From the NCBI RefSeq assembly GCF_035083965.1, contig NC_089730.1, positions 20,036,527 through 20,100,526 of the forward strand: 64,000 nucleotides of DNA. Reading direction: 5' to 3'. The position numbers and the translations under genes are program-made. The notes beneath the pieces were generated by a model. The model had not been told where the DNA came from. It saw only the letters and a list, made by a program, of their open reading frames with translations, and made no database searches. Shown piece by piece: positions 10,301 to 20,187 of the stretch; positions within the stretch are counted from its first letter, which is position 1, and each line of letters starts with the position of its first letter. This stretch comes from Branchiostoma lanceolatum. Lineage: Eukaryota; Chordata; Leptocardii; Amphioxiformes; Branchiostomatidae.

Positions 10301-11033
10301 TGTGCTTTCTCTTTCGTAATCGCAACGACATTGCCTTTTCAGGCTGACCCGAGTTTACATAAGAAGGATCTTCGCATGGAGTTTTGTTTTTCCTATCCGC
10401 TTGCCTTTCAGATGTCAGGCATTCGTCATTGCTGGTCTCGTTCAGAGGTTGTCTTTCAGGCAGTTCTTGAACCCGAGACCCACAGTTGGTCTTTTCCTTC
10501 TCGAGAGTGGAGGTTTCATTGGACGTTTTCTGGCATGTTATCTTTCTTTTCTTGCTCTGCTCCTTCTCCTTTTCTTTCGTCTCGTCGTCTGTGACTATTT
10601 TGTTTTTGATCGACTGACTCGTATGTCGCACTTTATGATGCCGGATAACTGCAGACTTGTAGGCTGACACGAACTCACACTTCCCACATTTAAAGGGTTT
10701 CTCGCCGATGTGTTTGTTCAGGTGTTGGTCTAAATGGTTCTGATGTTTCGCAGAATAGTCGCAGTGGGGACACTTGTACGGTTTTCCACCTGTACGATTG
10801 GGCTTTTCCATTTCACGGGTGGAGTTTTCACTGCAGGTTTCCTGAAAGGGCGTTTCGTTCCCCTGTTGCTCTTTCGTATTTGTCGTCTTGTCTTTTTTGT
10901 TATCTGTCTCGCAGTTTTCCTCCCCGAGTGTTCCGCCCTCCTCGTCCCGGCGTTTTTCTGAACTTGTCGCCTCGTTTCCGGAGTGTCTGGTAGGCATATT
11001 TTCCAGGGGATTTCCGCTGCTTTCCTCGTCCAT
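7356..11033 (-). CDS. ZnfA, 29-finger C2H2 zinc-finger protein with internal spacers
   Basis: Predicted nuclear DNA-binding protein of 1225 residues. Start chosen at MDEESS because a splice acceptor (cacag) ends two bases before that ATG; the open frame further upstream is intron. Order: acidic leader 1-85; fingers 1-2 (about 86-140); charged spacer to about 260; fingers 3-8, where finger 3 (CDECGSSAVC) is atypical and finger 8 lacks its second His; a Ser/acidic spacer with six 18-residue repeats (about 465-575); then fingers 9-29 (about 595-1203) with mostly T-G-E-K-P linkers. Two near-identical finger pairs with the tail ASKTS(R/L)ISRRME end the protein. There is no KRAB, SCAN or BTB domain. 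The spacers look like re-duplicated leader pieces (QxGNET, CEE/CSEN). Confidence 0.93.
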   Translation of the reverse strand: MDEESSGNPLENMPTRHSGNEATSSEKRRDEEGGTLGEENCETDNKKDKTTNTKEQQGNETPFQETCSENSTREMEKPNRTGGKPYKCPHCDYSAKHQNHLDQHLNKHIGEKPFKCGKCEFVSAYKSAVIRHHKVRHTSQSIKNKIVTDDETKEKEKEQSKKRKITCQKTSNETSTLEKEKTNCGSRVQELPERQPLNETSNDECLTSERQADRKNKTPCEDPSYVNSGQPEKAMSLRLRKRKHTEKRAHICDECGSSAVCECNLANHKGRKHYTCDECGYMARDRTMLTKHLRTHTGERPYKCDQCDSSFTQKKHLQDHMITHSGEQPHQCGQCDFKTAWKSALNRHMRTRHADGNSDQRPYKCDQCDYSAKEKRYLDAHMFTHTGEKRYACGQCDFKTSWKRALNRHTGEKPARSSRNETDTSDDDTTDEESQQSKKRKASSEETWRESSSSHTKNSSCGFSVGERPEGPPGNEANDGEGQTERPVEHHGNETNDREGQTERPVEHPGNETNGGEGQKERPVEHHGNETNDREGQTERPVEHPGNETNGGEGQTERPVEHPGNEEGQTDEGQQERKKGILCEEKDKRASSLRHAHTAHRTNGKLYRCEECGYRTVKKSLLSKHMTKHSSEKRHQCQKCEFRTQCKSAFIRHVRTHVGEKPYKCDQCDYSAARKNNLKDHMFKHTGEKRYNCDKCNYRTPFMSALKRHKRTHTGEKPYKCDKCDYSATEQRTLDMHMVQHTGEKPYACKVCGYKTAVKGYLTQHMKTHSGEKPHKCEECGFETADKHYLTDHMRLHTGEKLYKCNQCDYAAARKGPLNRHMAKHHGDERYKCGECGHQAPDLFALTEHRRIHTGERPFKCDQCDYSAATKGNLRDHMFKHTGEKRYNCDKCDYRTAFKSALNRHKRSHTGEKSRYKCDQCDYSTARKMRIDLHMVQHTGERPLTCELCDYVTTQKTRLSKHMAKHAGDKTYKCHHCDHSAVTRKSLRKHMLSHGEKAFMCEKCGYRTAYNEELSVHMRTHTGENPFNCDQCDFSTRRKRHLKRHMLKHTGEKPYMCEKCGHRSATSSDLATHMRTHTGEKPYKCDQCGDAFTQNSHLRDHMVTHTGEKPYTCEKCEYTTAHKSALARHMKAHASKTSRISRRMEESAVERPYKCDQCDSAFAQKYNLKDHMVTHSGEKPYMCGKCEYATGHKSALTRHMKAHASKTSLISRRMEQAAVEKNPQV
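9318..9641 (-). repeat. Coding 54-bp minisatellite in ZnfA
   Basis: Six tandem 54-bp units encode 18-residue repeats of the type ERPVEHHGNETNDREGQT. Neighbouring units alternate HH/HP and DR/GG, which suggests a 108-bp higher-order unit. The repeats hold the H-P-G-N-E-T core of the ZNF leader of neighbouring genes. Plus-strand frames across it are shadows. Confidence 0.9.
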
Positions 11034-11447
11034 TTCTGTGAATAAGTAGGGAACACAACGTTTAAAAAAAAAACACGTTAACATGCCAAGGATGTTTTCA
11101 ATCTCCTTGAACATACCAAATTCATGTGCATGTTCCTATAGGTTTCGTCGAATTTGCTCATTACAATTTAGATAATTCAAGCAAATTGGGAACTTTAAGT
11201 TTAAGTTAACTTTAAGTTTAATACTGGAACAGTCCTACCTGACCGAAAATTCTATTCTATTCTACTCTACTCTACTCTACTCTACTCTACTCTACTCTAC
11301 TCTACTCTACTCTAATACAATAACGTTGTTGTTGTTTGTCCAACGTGACTCTCTAATTTCTAAGCTATCCTCAAATCACTAACCTAGTTCGACGTAGCTG
11401 CAATTTTAGGACGAAGTAGTGATGTCTAATAGTGAAAAATGTCTTAC
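11034..11447 (-). other. ZnfA intron 1
   Basis: Runs from the acceptor before the coding exon to a donor (AAG followed by gtaagac; exon end at 11448). It contains a (CTACT)n pentanucleotide microsatellite at about 11253-11313. Unlike the other genes, no C-rich block is seen here. Confidence 0.6.
11253..11313. repeat. (TCTAC)n microsatellite
   Basis: About twelve pentanucleotide units, the left end varying to tctat. Confidence 0.9.
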
Positions 11448-11602
11448 CTTTCGTATTCTAGTGTTACTGATGGAACCGGATTTCAAAGAACTTAGAAATC
11501 ACGTAACATTTGAGAGAAACAGTGCTACAAACAATAACCAAGATGGCGGACAAGCGGCATACAGGTCAGCGGTTAAAAGGTCGAAGGTCATATACCTGAT
11601 TA
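11448..11602 (-). promoter_or_regulatory. ZnfA 5' exon and shared promoter cassette
   Basis: Plus-strand coordinates: exon end/donor 11448; YY1-type ccaagatggcggac 11538-11551; acaggtca shortly after; aaggtca 11584-11590; tacctgatta 11593-11602. The order and spacing match the other 12 genes. Confidence 0.7.
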
Positions 11603-11639
11603 CACCACTGCCAGGTCGCGTCACCGCATATTAGTCAGT

Positions 11640-12399
11640 AATCAGTAATGATTCAGTAATCTATCATTCGTGTCGTTGACCTCATGCAAAGATCTACATT
11701 TCATATAAGTGACTGATCATTCAAAGAATACTTCATCACACAACTATTCAAGACTAAAAAAAGGTTATCTCTTAGTCGCAAAGAATCAGACCGCTTGGTA
11801 TTTCCATAGTGAAGTCAGAGCAACAGTTATGGTCACATACCACATACGAGACGAGCTGTATTAATCAAGTTTCGCCATGAATAAAGTTGTAGAACACATT
11901 TTTATATACTATCAGCACTCCTCACACACGAACTGACAGAAATATCAGTCTCATTGTCGCTGTGTTTGCGTCACAATCAAGACATGCAGGGGAAACGATG
12001 TCAAGTTTTCAACAACTTTATTTAGCCATAACCAAGCTACATCAGACTACCGTTTTAAACAACAATCTTTATGAACACAACATATTTATATGTATTCTTC
12101 TTCTTTCTCTAGATGTGTGTATATGGACAAGGTGCCCGAATTAAATGGAAAAAAAAAACACGTCGACTTTAAACAAACCATGCCTTCAATAAGTTTTCTA
12201 TGCAGTAAACCTTTAAGGTTTGGATAGGTCAGAAGTCGTGGTTGACTTTTACCTGATTATCTAAGCTATAAGCTAGAGACTATATGTATTTTGACTAAAG
12301 AAGTTCATATCTGTAAACGTTCCAAACATTTTGAATGCTGCAATTTTGAACTGTACTGAATGGTTGTCTAGTTAACACGAGAATGTTTATTTCACCATT
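11640..12399 (-). other. ZnfB 3' flank
   Basis: AT-rich, no supported gene. An AATAAA poly(A) signal for the minus strand lies at 12017-12022 (plus TTTATT), in the same local context (aactttattt) as the 3' flanks of other genes in the array. Confidence 0.45.
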
Positions 12400-12715
12400 C
12401 AAAAGTATGTTTATCTTACACATATGTCGGCATAGGGCAGAACTATGAGCTGTCTGAAACATCTCACTTGATTGAGTTTTGATGTGTCCATAGATGGAAG
12501 ACCTATGAGCTGTTCTGTACTCACACTTCTCACAAATGTACGTAGGGCTTCTCACGGTATGTGTAAATATGTGGCCTTCTAATTGTATTTTCTGTGTAAA
12601 CTTGAAGTTACACCCAGTCCCTGGTCACATTTTAAGGTCTTACACCTATATGTTTTCTCATGTGCGTGGACAGGTTAGAGATCAAAGTCGACCCGTGTCC
12701 GCATTATTCACATAT
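12400..12715 (-). pseudogene. Decayed C-terminal fingers of ZnfB
   Basis: After the ZnfB stop the same frame continues as a broken finger (ICE, stop, CGHGSTLISNLSTHMRKH), then further remnants, including YICEKCEYRTAHRSSIYGHI in another frame and AHSSALCRHM. At least three or four fingers have been lost through several stops and frame changes. Confidence 0.8.
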
Positions 12716-14674
12716 TTAGGATTTCTCTCCGGCGTGCATAACAGCCGTGTGTTGTATCAAACCGCGCTTCCGCCTGGCTGAAAAGTCGCACTGGCCACAT
12801 TTGAAAGGCTTTTCGCCTGTATGCTTTGTCATATGCACCAATAGTTCCTTCTTATAAGCCGTCCTGTATCCACATTTTTCACACATGAAGCGTTTCTCAC
12901 GGTTGTGTGACACTATGTGCTTGTTTAACATCCTTTTCGTCACAGTGGAATAGCCGCAATGTTCGCAATTGAAGGGCTTTTCAGCTGTATGTTTTTTCAT
13001 ATGCTGTGTTAGATGAATCTTTTCGGTTGTCACGTACTCACATACCTCACACTCGTACGGTTTCGTGTGTCGAATCAAGTGTTGGTCTAAATGTTTTTTC
13101 TGTGCAGCAGAATAGTCGCACTGGTCACATTTGTAAGGTTTCTCACCGGTGTGTGTTCTCTTGTGCTTATTAAGCGAAGACGTGAAAGCCGTCCTGTATT
13201 CACATTTGTCACAACCGTATTGCTTCTCACCAGTATGTGTAGACATGTGGTCTTGTACATGTCTTTTCTGTGTAGCAGAATAATCGCACAGGTTACACTT
13301 GTAGGGTCTCTCGCCAGTGTGCGTTCTCATGTGGATGACTACACTTTTTTTGTATCTGGCAGAGTAAGAGCACTGGTCGCATTTGTAGCGTCTTTCATCG
13401 GTACGTTTGGACACCGTTGGCCTTTGTTTTTCACCTGTATGCTGCATTCTCACATGTCGTTTTAGGGCGGACTTCCAAGCTGTCCTGTACTCACACTGGC
13501 TACATTGATGTGATTTTTCGCCAGAGTGTGCAACAATATGGAGCGTTAAATGTGAGTTTTGTGTGAAGGCCGAGTCACACAGGTAACACTTGTAGGGTTT
13601 CTCGCCGGTGTGTGTTCTCTTGTGGACGACTAAACTTGCTTTCTGTCTAGCAGAATAGTCACACTGGTCACATTTGTAGGGCCTTGGTTTGGACATGGTT
13701 GACCTGTGTTTTTCATTTGTATGTTGCATTTTCATATGTCGATTTAGAGCAGACTTCCAAGCTGTCCTGTACTCACACTGGCCACATCGGTGTGGCTTTT
13801 CACCAGAGTGTACAGCCATGTGGATCTGTAAATATGAGCTTTGTGTGAAAGACGAGTTACACAGGTGGCATTTGTAGGGTCTTTCGCCCGTATGTCTTCG
13901 CTTATGTTTAGACAGTGCTGAAGGGTAAGGCGCCCTGTATCCGCACTCCCCACACAAGTAGCGGCTGTCACCTGCATGTTCCTCTCTCGTATGTTGAGTT
14001 AGGGCGGACTTGCACGTGGCTACATACGGGCATTCCCCACATTTGTAAGGTTTTTCATCGGCATGAATACTTCGTACATGCTTGGAAAGGGTTGATAAGT
14101 CAGCTACCCTGAATCCGCACTCTCCGCAGACGTAGGCCCTCTGACCTGCATGTTTCCGCGTCATATGTCGAAAAAGGGAGGCCTTCCAAGCTGTCTTGTA
14201 CTGACATTCCCCGCACTGGTAGCGTTTCTCACCCGAGTGCGTGATCATGTGGTCTTGTAAATGTATCTTTTGTCTAAAGGAAGAGTCGCACTGGTCACAT
14301 TTGTAGGGTCTTTCACTTATGTGTATTCTCATATGCAGGGCGAGGGTTGAACGGTAACGCGCCCTGTATCCGCACTCTCCACAGATGTAGGGTTTGTGGA
14401 TCTTGATTACTAAGTTGCACTGACATACAGGAGAAAAGCCACACTTATCGCAGCCACGACTTTTACGATTTGCAGAATCGTCACACCGGTCGCACTTGAA
14501 GGGTTTTTTACTTGTACGTTTGGATTCGTTCATCTCAAGGGTGGAGTTCTCACTACAGGTTTCCTCGCAGAGCGCTCCCCATTCCTCGTCCTGACATTTT
14601 TCTCGACTTGTCTCTTTTCCAGAAATCATGGCAGGTAGGTCTTCCTGGCGATTTTCACAGCTTTCCGCGTCCAT
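12716..14674 (-). CDS. ZnfB, about 21-finger C2H2 zinc-finger protein
   Basis: 652 residues; start at MDAESC, two bases after a gcgcag acceptor. The leader of about 58 residues keeps the family's CEETCSENST core. The first two fingers are damaged: CDRCDDSANRKSRG is cut short and CDKCGFSPVCQCNL is atypical. About 19 good fingers follow. Fingers come in triads (C-D-Q-C-D-Y-S-A, then C-D-S-(S/A)-F-T-Q, then C-G-Q-C-E-Y-R-T-A-W-K-S-A-L) separated by longer linkers such as HRSTMSKPRP, so growth was by three-finger blocks. Closely related to ZnfA. The frame stops at GEKS, at a linker, with decayed fingers beyond. Confidence 0.93.
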   Translation of the reverse strand: MDAESCENRQEDLPAMISGKETSREKCQDEEWGALCEETCSENSTLEMNESKRTSKKPFKCDRCDDSANRKSRGCDKCGFSPVCQCNLVIKIHKPYICGECGYRARYRSTLALHMRIHISERPYKCDQCDSSFRQKIHLQDHMITHSGEKRYQCGECQYKTAWKASLFRHMTRKHAGQRAYVCGECGFRVADLSTLSKHVRSIHADEKPYKCGECPYVATCKSALTQHTREEHAGDSRYLCGECGYRAPYPSALSKHKRRHTGERPYKCHLCNSSFTQSSYLQIHMAVHSGEKPHRCGQCEYRTAWKSALNRHMKMQHTNEKHRSTMSKPRPYKCDQCDYSARQKASLVVHKRTHTGEKPYKCYLCDSAFTQNSHLTLHIVAHSGEKSHQCSQCEYRTAWKSALKRHVRMQHTGEKQRPTVSKRTDERRYKCDQCSYSARYKKSVVIHMRTHTGERPYKCNLCDYSATQKRHVQDHMSTHTGEKQYGCDKCEYRTAFTSSLNKHKRTHTGEKPYKCDQCDYSAAQKKHLDQHLIRHTKPYECEVCEYVTTEKIHLTQHMKKHTAEKPFNCEHCGYSTVTKRMLNKHIVSHNREKRFMCEKCGYRTAYKKELLVHMTKHTGEKPFKCGQCDFSARRKRGLIQHTAVMHAGEKS

Positions 14675-15364
14675 TTCTGCGCACATAACACAAATTCCTA
14701 TGTTTTACTAATGCTTGCCAAACAATTAGATAAAAACTGAAGTTACCAATACTAAAAACATTGTACCACAACGTTGTTAAAATTCAGATCCCCTGACAAA
14801 ATGTACAGGTGGATTCACTCTTGTGTCAAATGAACACTGTATGACATAGTATCTAGAGAGAACAATACGCTGCTGAGTGAGGTTATATGGATTCCGACAA
14901 TCATTCAGCCACGTAAAATAGGAAGGTATCAGTTACTAAAGCAACTGGGTGGATTTTGGAAACGGTCAGGCGTTTCAGGAAGCATCCACAGTCTTTTGTC
15001 ATTTCATTTATTTCTTTTTACCAGTGGATACGCTCAGATCTCAAGCTTAAAGCCCGTTTTTCAGGTTCCCCGGAAAATTATAAAATACACAGATACACAT
15101 AATGGCAGTGATATGGTAACCCTTATGCTAGATGCAAAGCTGGTGAGAGATCCCAACAACTGTTTGGATGCCTGGAATAAATCCTGGCAAACCTCTACAC
15201 CCAGACTAGTTTAATTGTATGGATGACAAAAACTATTCAAGGTCGTTCGATTTGTTATGTGCCCCCCTCCCTCGGACATACGGTGTTCTTTTAAAACACA
15301 TCCCTATTAAAAGCTGCTACAACATTAGCACCCAAGTAGCGCAACGCGATTACAAATGCCCTAC
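14675..15364 (-). other. ZnfB intron 1
   Basis: Non-coding between the acceptor and the donor at 15365 (ACAG followed by gtag). A C-rich block (gcccccctccc, 15261-15271) lies about 94 bp inside the intron from the donor, as in most other array genes. Confidence 0.55.
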
Positions 15365-15518
15365 CTGTTGATATTGACTGCTAGCTAGTTGGTGCGGCGT
15401 TGAAGTTTGTTAGAAATAGCGCCAAATGCAAGATTGTTTTAGTCTCGTGCTGCTCAAAATGGCGAACAAGTTGATTTAGGGTCATCGGGGCAAAGGTCAA
15501 AGTTGACATACCTGATTA
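15365..15518 (-). promoter_or_regulatory. ZnfB 5' exon and shared promoter cassette
   Basis: Exon end 15365; caaaatggcgaac 15455-15467; agggtca; caaaggtcaaag 15491-15502; tacctgatta 15509-15518 (all plus strand). Confidence 0.75.
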
Positions 15519-15529
15519 TTCGAGCTAGA

Positions 15530-16698
15530 GGCCCCAGCTTTTTTTTTATATTAGTGGTTTATTTGAGAAAATACCATGAAACTATCATTCACGGAGTTGA
15601 CGGACATTAGGTTAGTTTCGCAATAGTGAACTTTTTTGTCAAAATACATTATGCCATGGAAATGTTTCATTTTCGATGTTTCTGCACCGTAATCACGTCA
15701 AAAAAACCTAACACACAGAATGTTCTTCAGCAAGTTTATTATGCCATTTACCAGGGTACAAGAAACTACCATTTTGAACAAAATATATATAACTTTTTGA
15801 ATCATAACCACGCCAAAAAAAAAGCCATCCAGACTCAGGAAATTATTTCTTTAAAAGTTTATTTCGCAAGTTACTAGGCTAAAACAAACAAACAACCTAC
15901 AATTAAAATCAGAAGGCAAACAAACAAACATGTTATATTGCTAAGTCAAGAGAGCTACGACAATTATAGAGGTTAACTTTTTTCACTCATTTTTTTCACT
16001 AATATTTTTTCTTGACAATGACAGCTACATAAGAAAATGATAACATAACGAAACTTTAAAAAAAAATTGGTGCAGGTAACTATACAGGATAGGGAACTCC
16101 CTCAAATAGCTCTATTTCTACACTATAGTAATCCTATACAAAAGAAAAAAATACGTCTAAATAATTTTTCTCAAGCAATTTTTTTTGCCATTTACTTGGC
16201 TACAGCAAACAACCATTTGAATCAGGAAACAAACGGAACAATATTATATCCTTAATCTAGGGGGCTACGACAATTCAAGACGTGATTTTTTCACAAATGT
16301 TTTTCTTTTAATGGCAATGATAGCTAAATACAAGAAAAACGAGAAAACAAAAACCAAAGGTAAAAAAAAACCTCATTGATGCAGGTAACTACAAAATAGG
16401 CAATCCACTCAAATATCTCTATTTTTACACTAGAGCTGTTTACAGTGCGCGAAAGTGTCCGTTTACGTAATGGGTCCTCTTGAAATTGGACCGTTACTGT
16501 GTTAGCTGTAATGCAGTTTGATATAAATGGTTTCCCATATTAATGGTTTCCCATAATACTCTTGTATCATGAGTTGATAACAACGCCAAAAAGTAATTCA
16601 CAAACCATGTTTCCCAGCAAGTCTATTTTGCCATTTACCAACCTACAACAATCTAATGTTTTTCGTTGATTACGTTACGTTTTCTTTGTAGCTTGCTT
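15530..16698 (-). repeat. ZnfC 3' flank with degenerate tandem repeats
   Basis: A unit of about 310-320 bp is present twice, at about 15845-16130 and 16165-16440. Both hold tgccattta-like text, gctacgacaatt, gcaggtaacta and ctctattt-tacacta. Shorter related pieces (agcaagt-tatt-tgccatttacca) occur at about 15727 and 16617. Very AT-rich; possible poly(A) signals on the minus strand inside the units (tttatt near 15738 and 15858). No gene. Confidence 0.65.
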
Positions 16699-19600
16699 TT
16701 AAACGTGGACTTGCACGTCATCGTGTCTAGTCAGATGTGTGGCTAGAGAGTTTTTCCGTGAAGCAGAATAGTCACAGTAGTCACATTTGTAGGGTTTCTG
16801 ACTGGCGTGCTTACTAGCCATGTGATGGTTTAGATTGTCTTTCCTTACAGTCGAATAGTTGCAGAAGTCACACTTGTGTGGCCTGTCTCCACTGTGAATT
16901 TTCATATACTTGGACAGGTAAGCCTTACTTCTTGTCTTGAACGGGCACTCTTCACACGCGAAGCGTTTCCCGCGCGAGTGTACGAAGCTATGGTTGTATA
17001 GAGTACTTTTAAGTGCAGTAGAAAAGTCGCACTGGTCACATTTGAAGGGTTTTTCTCCTGTATGCGTTCTCATGTGTCCGGCGAGGAAACGCTTAGTAGT
17101 CGTCCTGTGTCCGCATTCCCCACACATGTAGGGCTTCTCACCGGTGTGCTTGAGCATGTGTTCGTCTAAATTACTCCTCCATGCAGCTGAAAAATCACAA
17201 TGTTTACACTTGTGGGGCTTCTCACCGGTGTGTACGAGCCTGTGCTGTTTAAGATTCCCTTCGTATACTGTAGAGTAGTCACACATGTCACACACGTAAG
17301 GTTTCTCACCAGTGTGTTTGTGCGCGTGTAAGTCTAAACTCCGTTTCTCAGCAGCTGAATAATCGCACTTACCACACTTGTAAGGCTTTGAGTGAATTCT
17401 CAAATGTCTGGTTAGGCTAGACCTTCTAGTCGTCCTGTACCCACACTCTCCACACGTGAAGGGTTTCTTACCTTCATGTTCGAGCAAGTGAATGTCTAAA
17501 GTCTTTTTTCGTGCAGCTTTGAACTCGCACTGGTCACACTTGTAACGTTTTTCCTCAGCGTGGATGTTCGTGTGTAGGAATAGGGATGTGACGTCAGCCG
17601 CCATGTAATCGCACTCGCCACACATGTAGGGTTTCTCAGTTGTTGTGTGCTTCACCGCGTGCTGATCTAAATCAGTTTTCGTTGTAGCTGAATACTCGCA
17701 ATGATCACATGTGTACGTTTTTTCACCAGTGTGTTCTTTCATATGCTGACGAAGGGATGAGCTCCGGATCGACCGATATCCGCACTCCCCACACAGGTAG
17801 GGTTTGTCACTATGATGTTTGATCTTGTGAATATCCAACTGGCTTTTGCTCCAAGCTGAATAGTCGCACTGGTCACATTTGTGGGGTATCCTACCTGTAT
17901 GTTTTCTCATATGCACGAATAGGTGAGGCTTGTAAGCCGCTCTGAACCCGCATTCCCCACATATGTAGGGGGTTTTACGAGTGTGCTCTTTCATATGCTT
18001 TGATAGGAAGTACTTATTAGCTGCTCTGTATCCACACTTCTCGCAAACGTACTTCGACTCCACGGTGTGACCTTCCTCCTGCCCGTCCACCTGTCCCGTA
18101 CGGGCCTGCACGAGTGGGTGTTGTACATGTGGGGTCTCTTCGACGAACCGGGTGCTGTTTAGGCCCCTCGTTTCCCCACTTACAATTTCAGGATCCTTGC
18201 TCTCTTGTAACTGTGGCTCTAGGACTGTTGTGTTGTCCTTCGCGTCATTTAGTCCGTTTCCTAGATGCTCGTTAGGATATTCCTGAACTTCTTCTTCATT
18301 GTGTTTAGCCAAATGTTTGGTTAATAAGTTTTTCCGTGAAGCAGAGTAGTCACAGAAGTTACATTTATAGGGTTTCTGGCCGGCGTGCCTATTAGCCATG
18401 TGTTGGTTTAGATTGTCTTTCCTTGCAGTCGAATAGTCGCAGAAGTCACACTTGTACGGCCTGGCTCCACTATGTACTGCCATATGTCGAATCAGACGAG
18501 CCTTTGTAATCGTCTTGTATTCGCACTCTTCACACACGAAGCGTTTACGGCCCGTGTGTCTCAATCTGTGTATATATAGGCTACTTTCACCTGCAGCAGA
18601 AAAGTCGCACTGGTCACATTTGAAGGGTTTTTCACCAGTGTGCGTCCTCATATGTCTTGCCAGGAGACGCTTGTTAGTCGTTCTGTGTCCGCATTCCCCA
18701 CACATGAAGGGCTTCTCACCGGTGTGCTTGAGCATGTGTTTGTCTAGATTACTCCTCGACGCTGATGAAAAGTCACAATGTTTACACTTGTGGGGCTTCT
18801 CACCGGAATGTGTGAACTTGTGCTGTTTAAGATTCCCTTCGCATATTGTAGAGTAGTCACACATATCACACCCGTAAGGTTTCTCGCCAGTATGTTTGAG
18901 CGCGTGTAAGTCTAAACTCCTTTTCATTGCAGCTGAATAATCGCACTTATCACACTTGTAAGGCTTTGAGTGAATTCTCAAATGTCTGGATAGTCTATCC
19001 CTCACAGTCGTCCTGTACCCACACTCCCTACACTTGTAGGGTTTCTCGCCAGTGTGTGTGAGCATGTGACGGTCTAACCTGCTTCTCCGTATAGCTGCAT
19101 AGTCGCACTGGTCACACTTGTAACGTTTTTTCACGGCGTGGATTTTCATGTGTTGGGATAAAGACGACCCGTCAGCTGTCCTGAACCCGCAGTCCCCACA
19201 CATGTACGGATTCTCACTGGCGTGCTTACCCATGCGTTGATCCAAACCTTTTCTTGTTGAAGCTGAATACTCACAGTGATCAGATTTGTAAGGTTTTTCT
19301 CCCATGTGTATTGTCGCATGTTGGAATAGATCAGACATCTGCGTCGCCTTGTACCCGCACTCCCCACACGCGTAGGGATTGTCACGGTTATGTTTCTTCT
19401 TGTGCAGATCGAGACTGCTTCTGTGTGCAGCTGAATAGTCGCACTGGTCACATTTGAAAGGTTTTTCTCCGGTGTGTTTTCTCATATGTGTAACTAGAGA
19501 TGATCTTATAGCCGCCCTGTATCCGCACTCCCCACACATGTAGGGTTTCCCACCGGTGTGTCTAAGCATGTGCTGGTCTAGACACGTTTTATGAGCTGAA

Positions 19601-20187
19601 GAAAAGTCGCAGTGGTTACATTTGTAGGGTTTTTCACCTGTATGTTTTCGCATATGTCGGGATAGGTTGGCCATTATAGCCGCCCTGTAGCCACACTCTC
19701 CACACACGTAAGGTTTTTTACCAGTGTGCCTAATCTTGTGCGATATCAGACCGCTTTTCGAGGATGTCGAAAAGTCACACTGATCACAGCTGTACGGCTT
19801 TTTACCTGTGTGTTGTATTTTATGTTTGGATAGGTTTGAACTGTAAGCCGTCCTGTACCCGCACTCCCAACAGGTGTAGGGCTTCTCACCTGTGTGCTTT
19901 TTCATATGTCTGGATAGGTAACGCTTGTGAGTTGTCCTGTATCCACATTCCTCACAAACGTAGGTTGAGCCCACGGTGTGGTCTTCTCCATGCTTGTTCA
20001 TCTTCCTCGTACGGGTCCGTACATGTGGTGGTAGTGTGGCCTCTCCGCCCCTTGAGATGCTGTTCGCATCTGTCGTTTCCGCAAATACAATTTCTTTATC
20101 CTCTTTCTCCTGTGTCCATTTGCCTGTGGTCTGGTTCTTTGTGACGTCATTTCCGTCTCCGGGCATTTCTTCAACGGACGGATCCAT
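16699..20187 (-). CDS. ZnfC, 36-finger C2H2 protein formed by an internal duplication
   Basis: 1162 residues; start at MDPSVEE, two bases after a ttcctag acceptor. Leader 1 (about 1-75) is followed by fingers 1-20 (to about 632), then a second leader (about 633-708: NEHLGNGLNDAKDN, KDPEIVSGETRG, GHTVESK) and fingers 21-36. The two halves align: leader 1 ends GHTVGST-YVCEECGYRT... where leader 2 ends GHTVESK-YVCEKCGYRA, and finger order matches over long stretches. Finger 9 (YKSDHCEYSA, and R for the first His) and finger 34 (Y for the first His) have lost metal ligands. Expected role: sequence-specific DNA binding in the nucleus. Confidence 0.94.
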   Translation of the reverse strand: MDPSVEEMPGDGNDVTKNQTTGKWTQEKEDKEIVFAETTDANSISRGGEATLPPHVRTRTRKMNKHGEDHTVGSTYVCEECGYRTTHKRYLSRHMKKHTGEKPYTCWECGYRTAYSSNLSKHKIQHTGKKPYSCDQCDFSTSSKSGLISHKIRHTGKKPYVCGECGYRAAIMANLSRHMRKHTGEKPYKCNHCDFSSAHKTCLDQHMLRHTGGKPYMCGECGYRAAIRSSLVTHMRKHTGEKPFKCDQCDYSAAHRSSLDLHKKKHNRDNPYACGECGYKATQMSDLFQHATIHMGEKPYKSDHCEYSASTRKGLDQRMGKHASENPYMCGDCGFRTADGSSLSQHMKIHAVKKRYKCDQCDYAAIRRSRLDRHMLTHTGEKPYKCRECGYRTTVRDRLSRHLRIHSKPYKCDKCDYSAAMKRSLDLHALKHTGEKPYGCDMCDYSTICEGNLKQHKFTHSGEKPHKCKHCDFSSASRSNLDKHMLKHTGEKPFMCGECGHRTTNKRLLARHMRTHTGEKPFKCDQCDFSAAGESSLYIHRLRHTGRKRFVCEECEYKTITKARLIRHMAVHSGARPYKCDFCDYSTARKDNLNQHMANRHAGQKPYKCNFCDYSASRKNLLTKHLAKHNEEEVQEYPNEHLGNGLNDAKDNTTVLEPQLQESKDPEIVSGETRGLNSTRFVEETPHVQHPLVQARTGQVDGQEEGHTVESKYVCEKCGYRAANKYFLSKHMKEHTRKTPYICGECGFRAAYKPHLFVHMRKHTGRIPHKCDQCDYSAWSKSQLDIHKIKHHSDKPYLCGECGYRSIRSSSLRQHMKEHTGEKTYTCDHCEYSATTKTDLDQHAVKHTTTEKPYMCGECDYMAADVTSLFLHTNIHAEEKRYKCDQCEFKAARKKTLDIHLLEHEGKKPFTCGECGYRTTRRSSLTRHLRIHSKPYKCGKCDYSAAEKRSLDLHAHKHTGEKPYVCDMCDYSTVYEGNLKQHRLVHTGEKPHKCKHCDFSAAWRSNLDEHMLKHTGEKPYMCGECGHRTTTKRFLAGHMRTHTGEKPFKCDQCDFSTALKSTLYNHSFVHSRGKRFACEECPFKTRSKAYLSKYMKIHSGDRPHKCDFCNYSTVRKDNLNHHMASKHASQKPYKCDYCDYSASRKNSLATHLTRHDDVQVHV

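Noticed and set aside
11034-11114. Longer N-terminus for ZnfA (MFKEIENILG), and equivalent extensions of ZnfB-M
   Set aside because: These extensions lie upstream of a conserved acceptor and are intron; the leader Met two bases after the acceptor is shared by the paralogues.
16699-20187. KRAB, SCAN or BTB domain before the fingers
   Set aside because: No leader shows the hydrophobic pattern of these domains.
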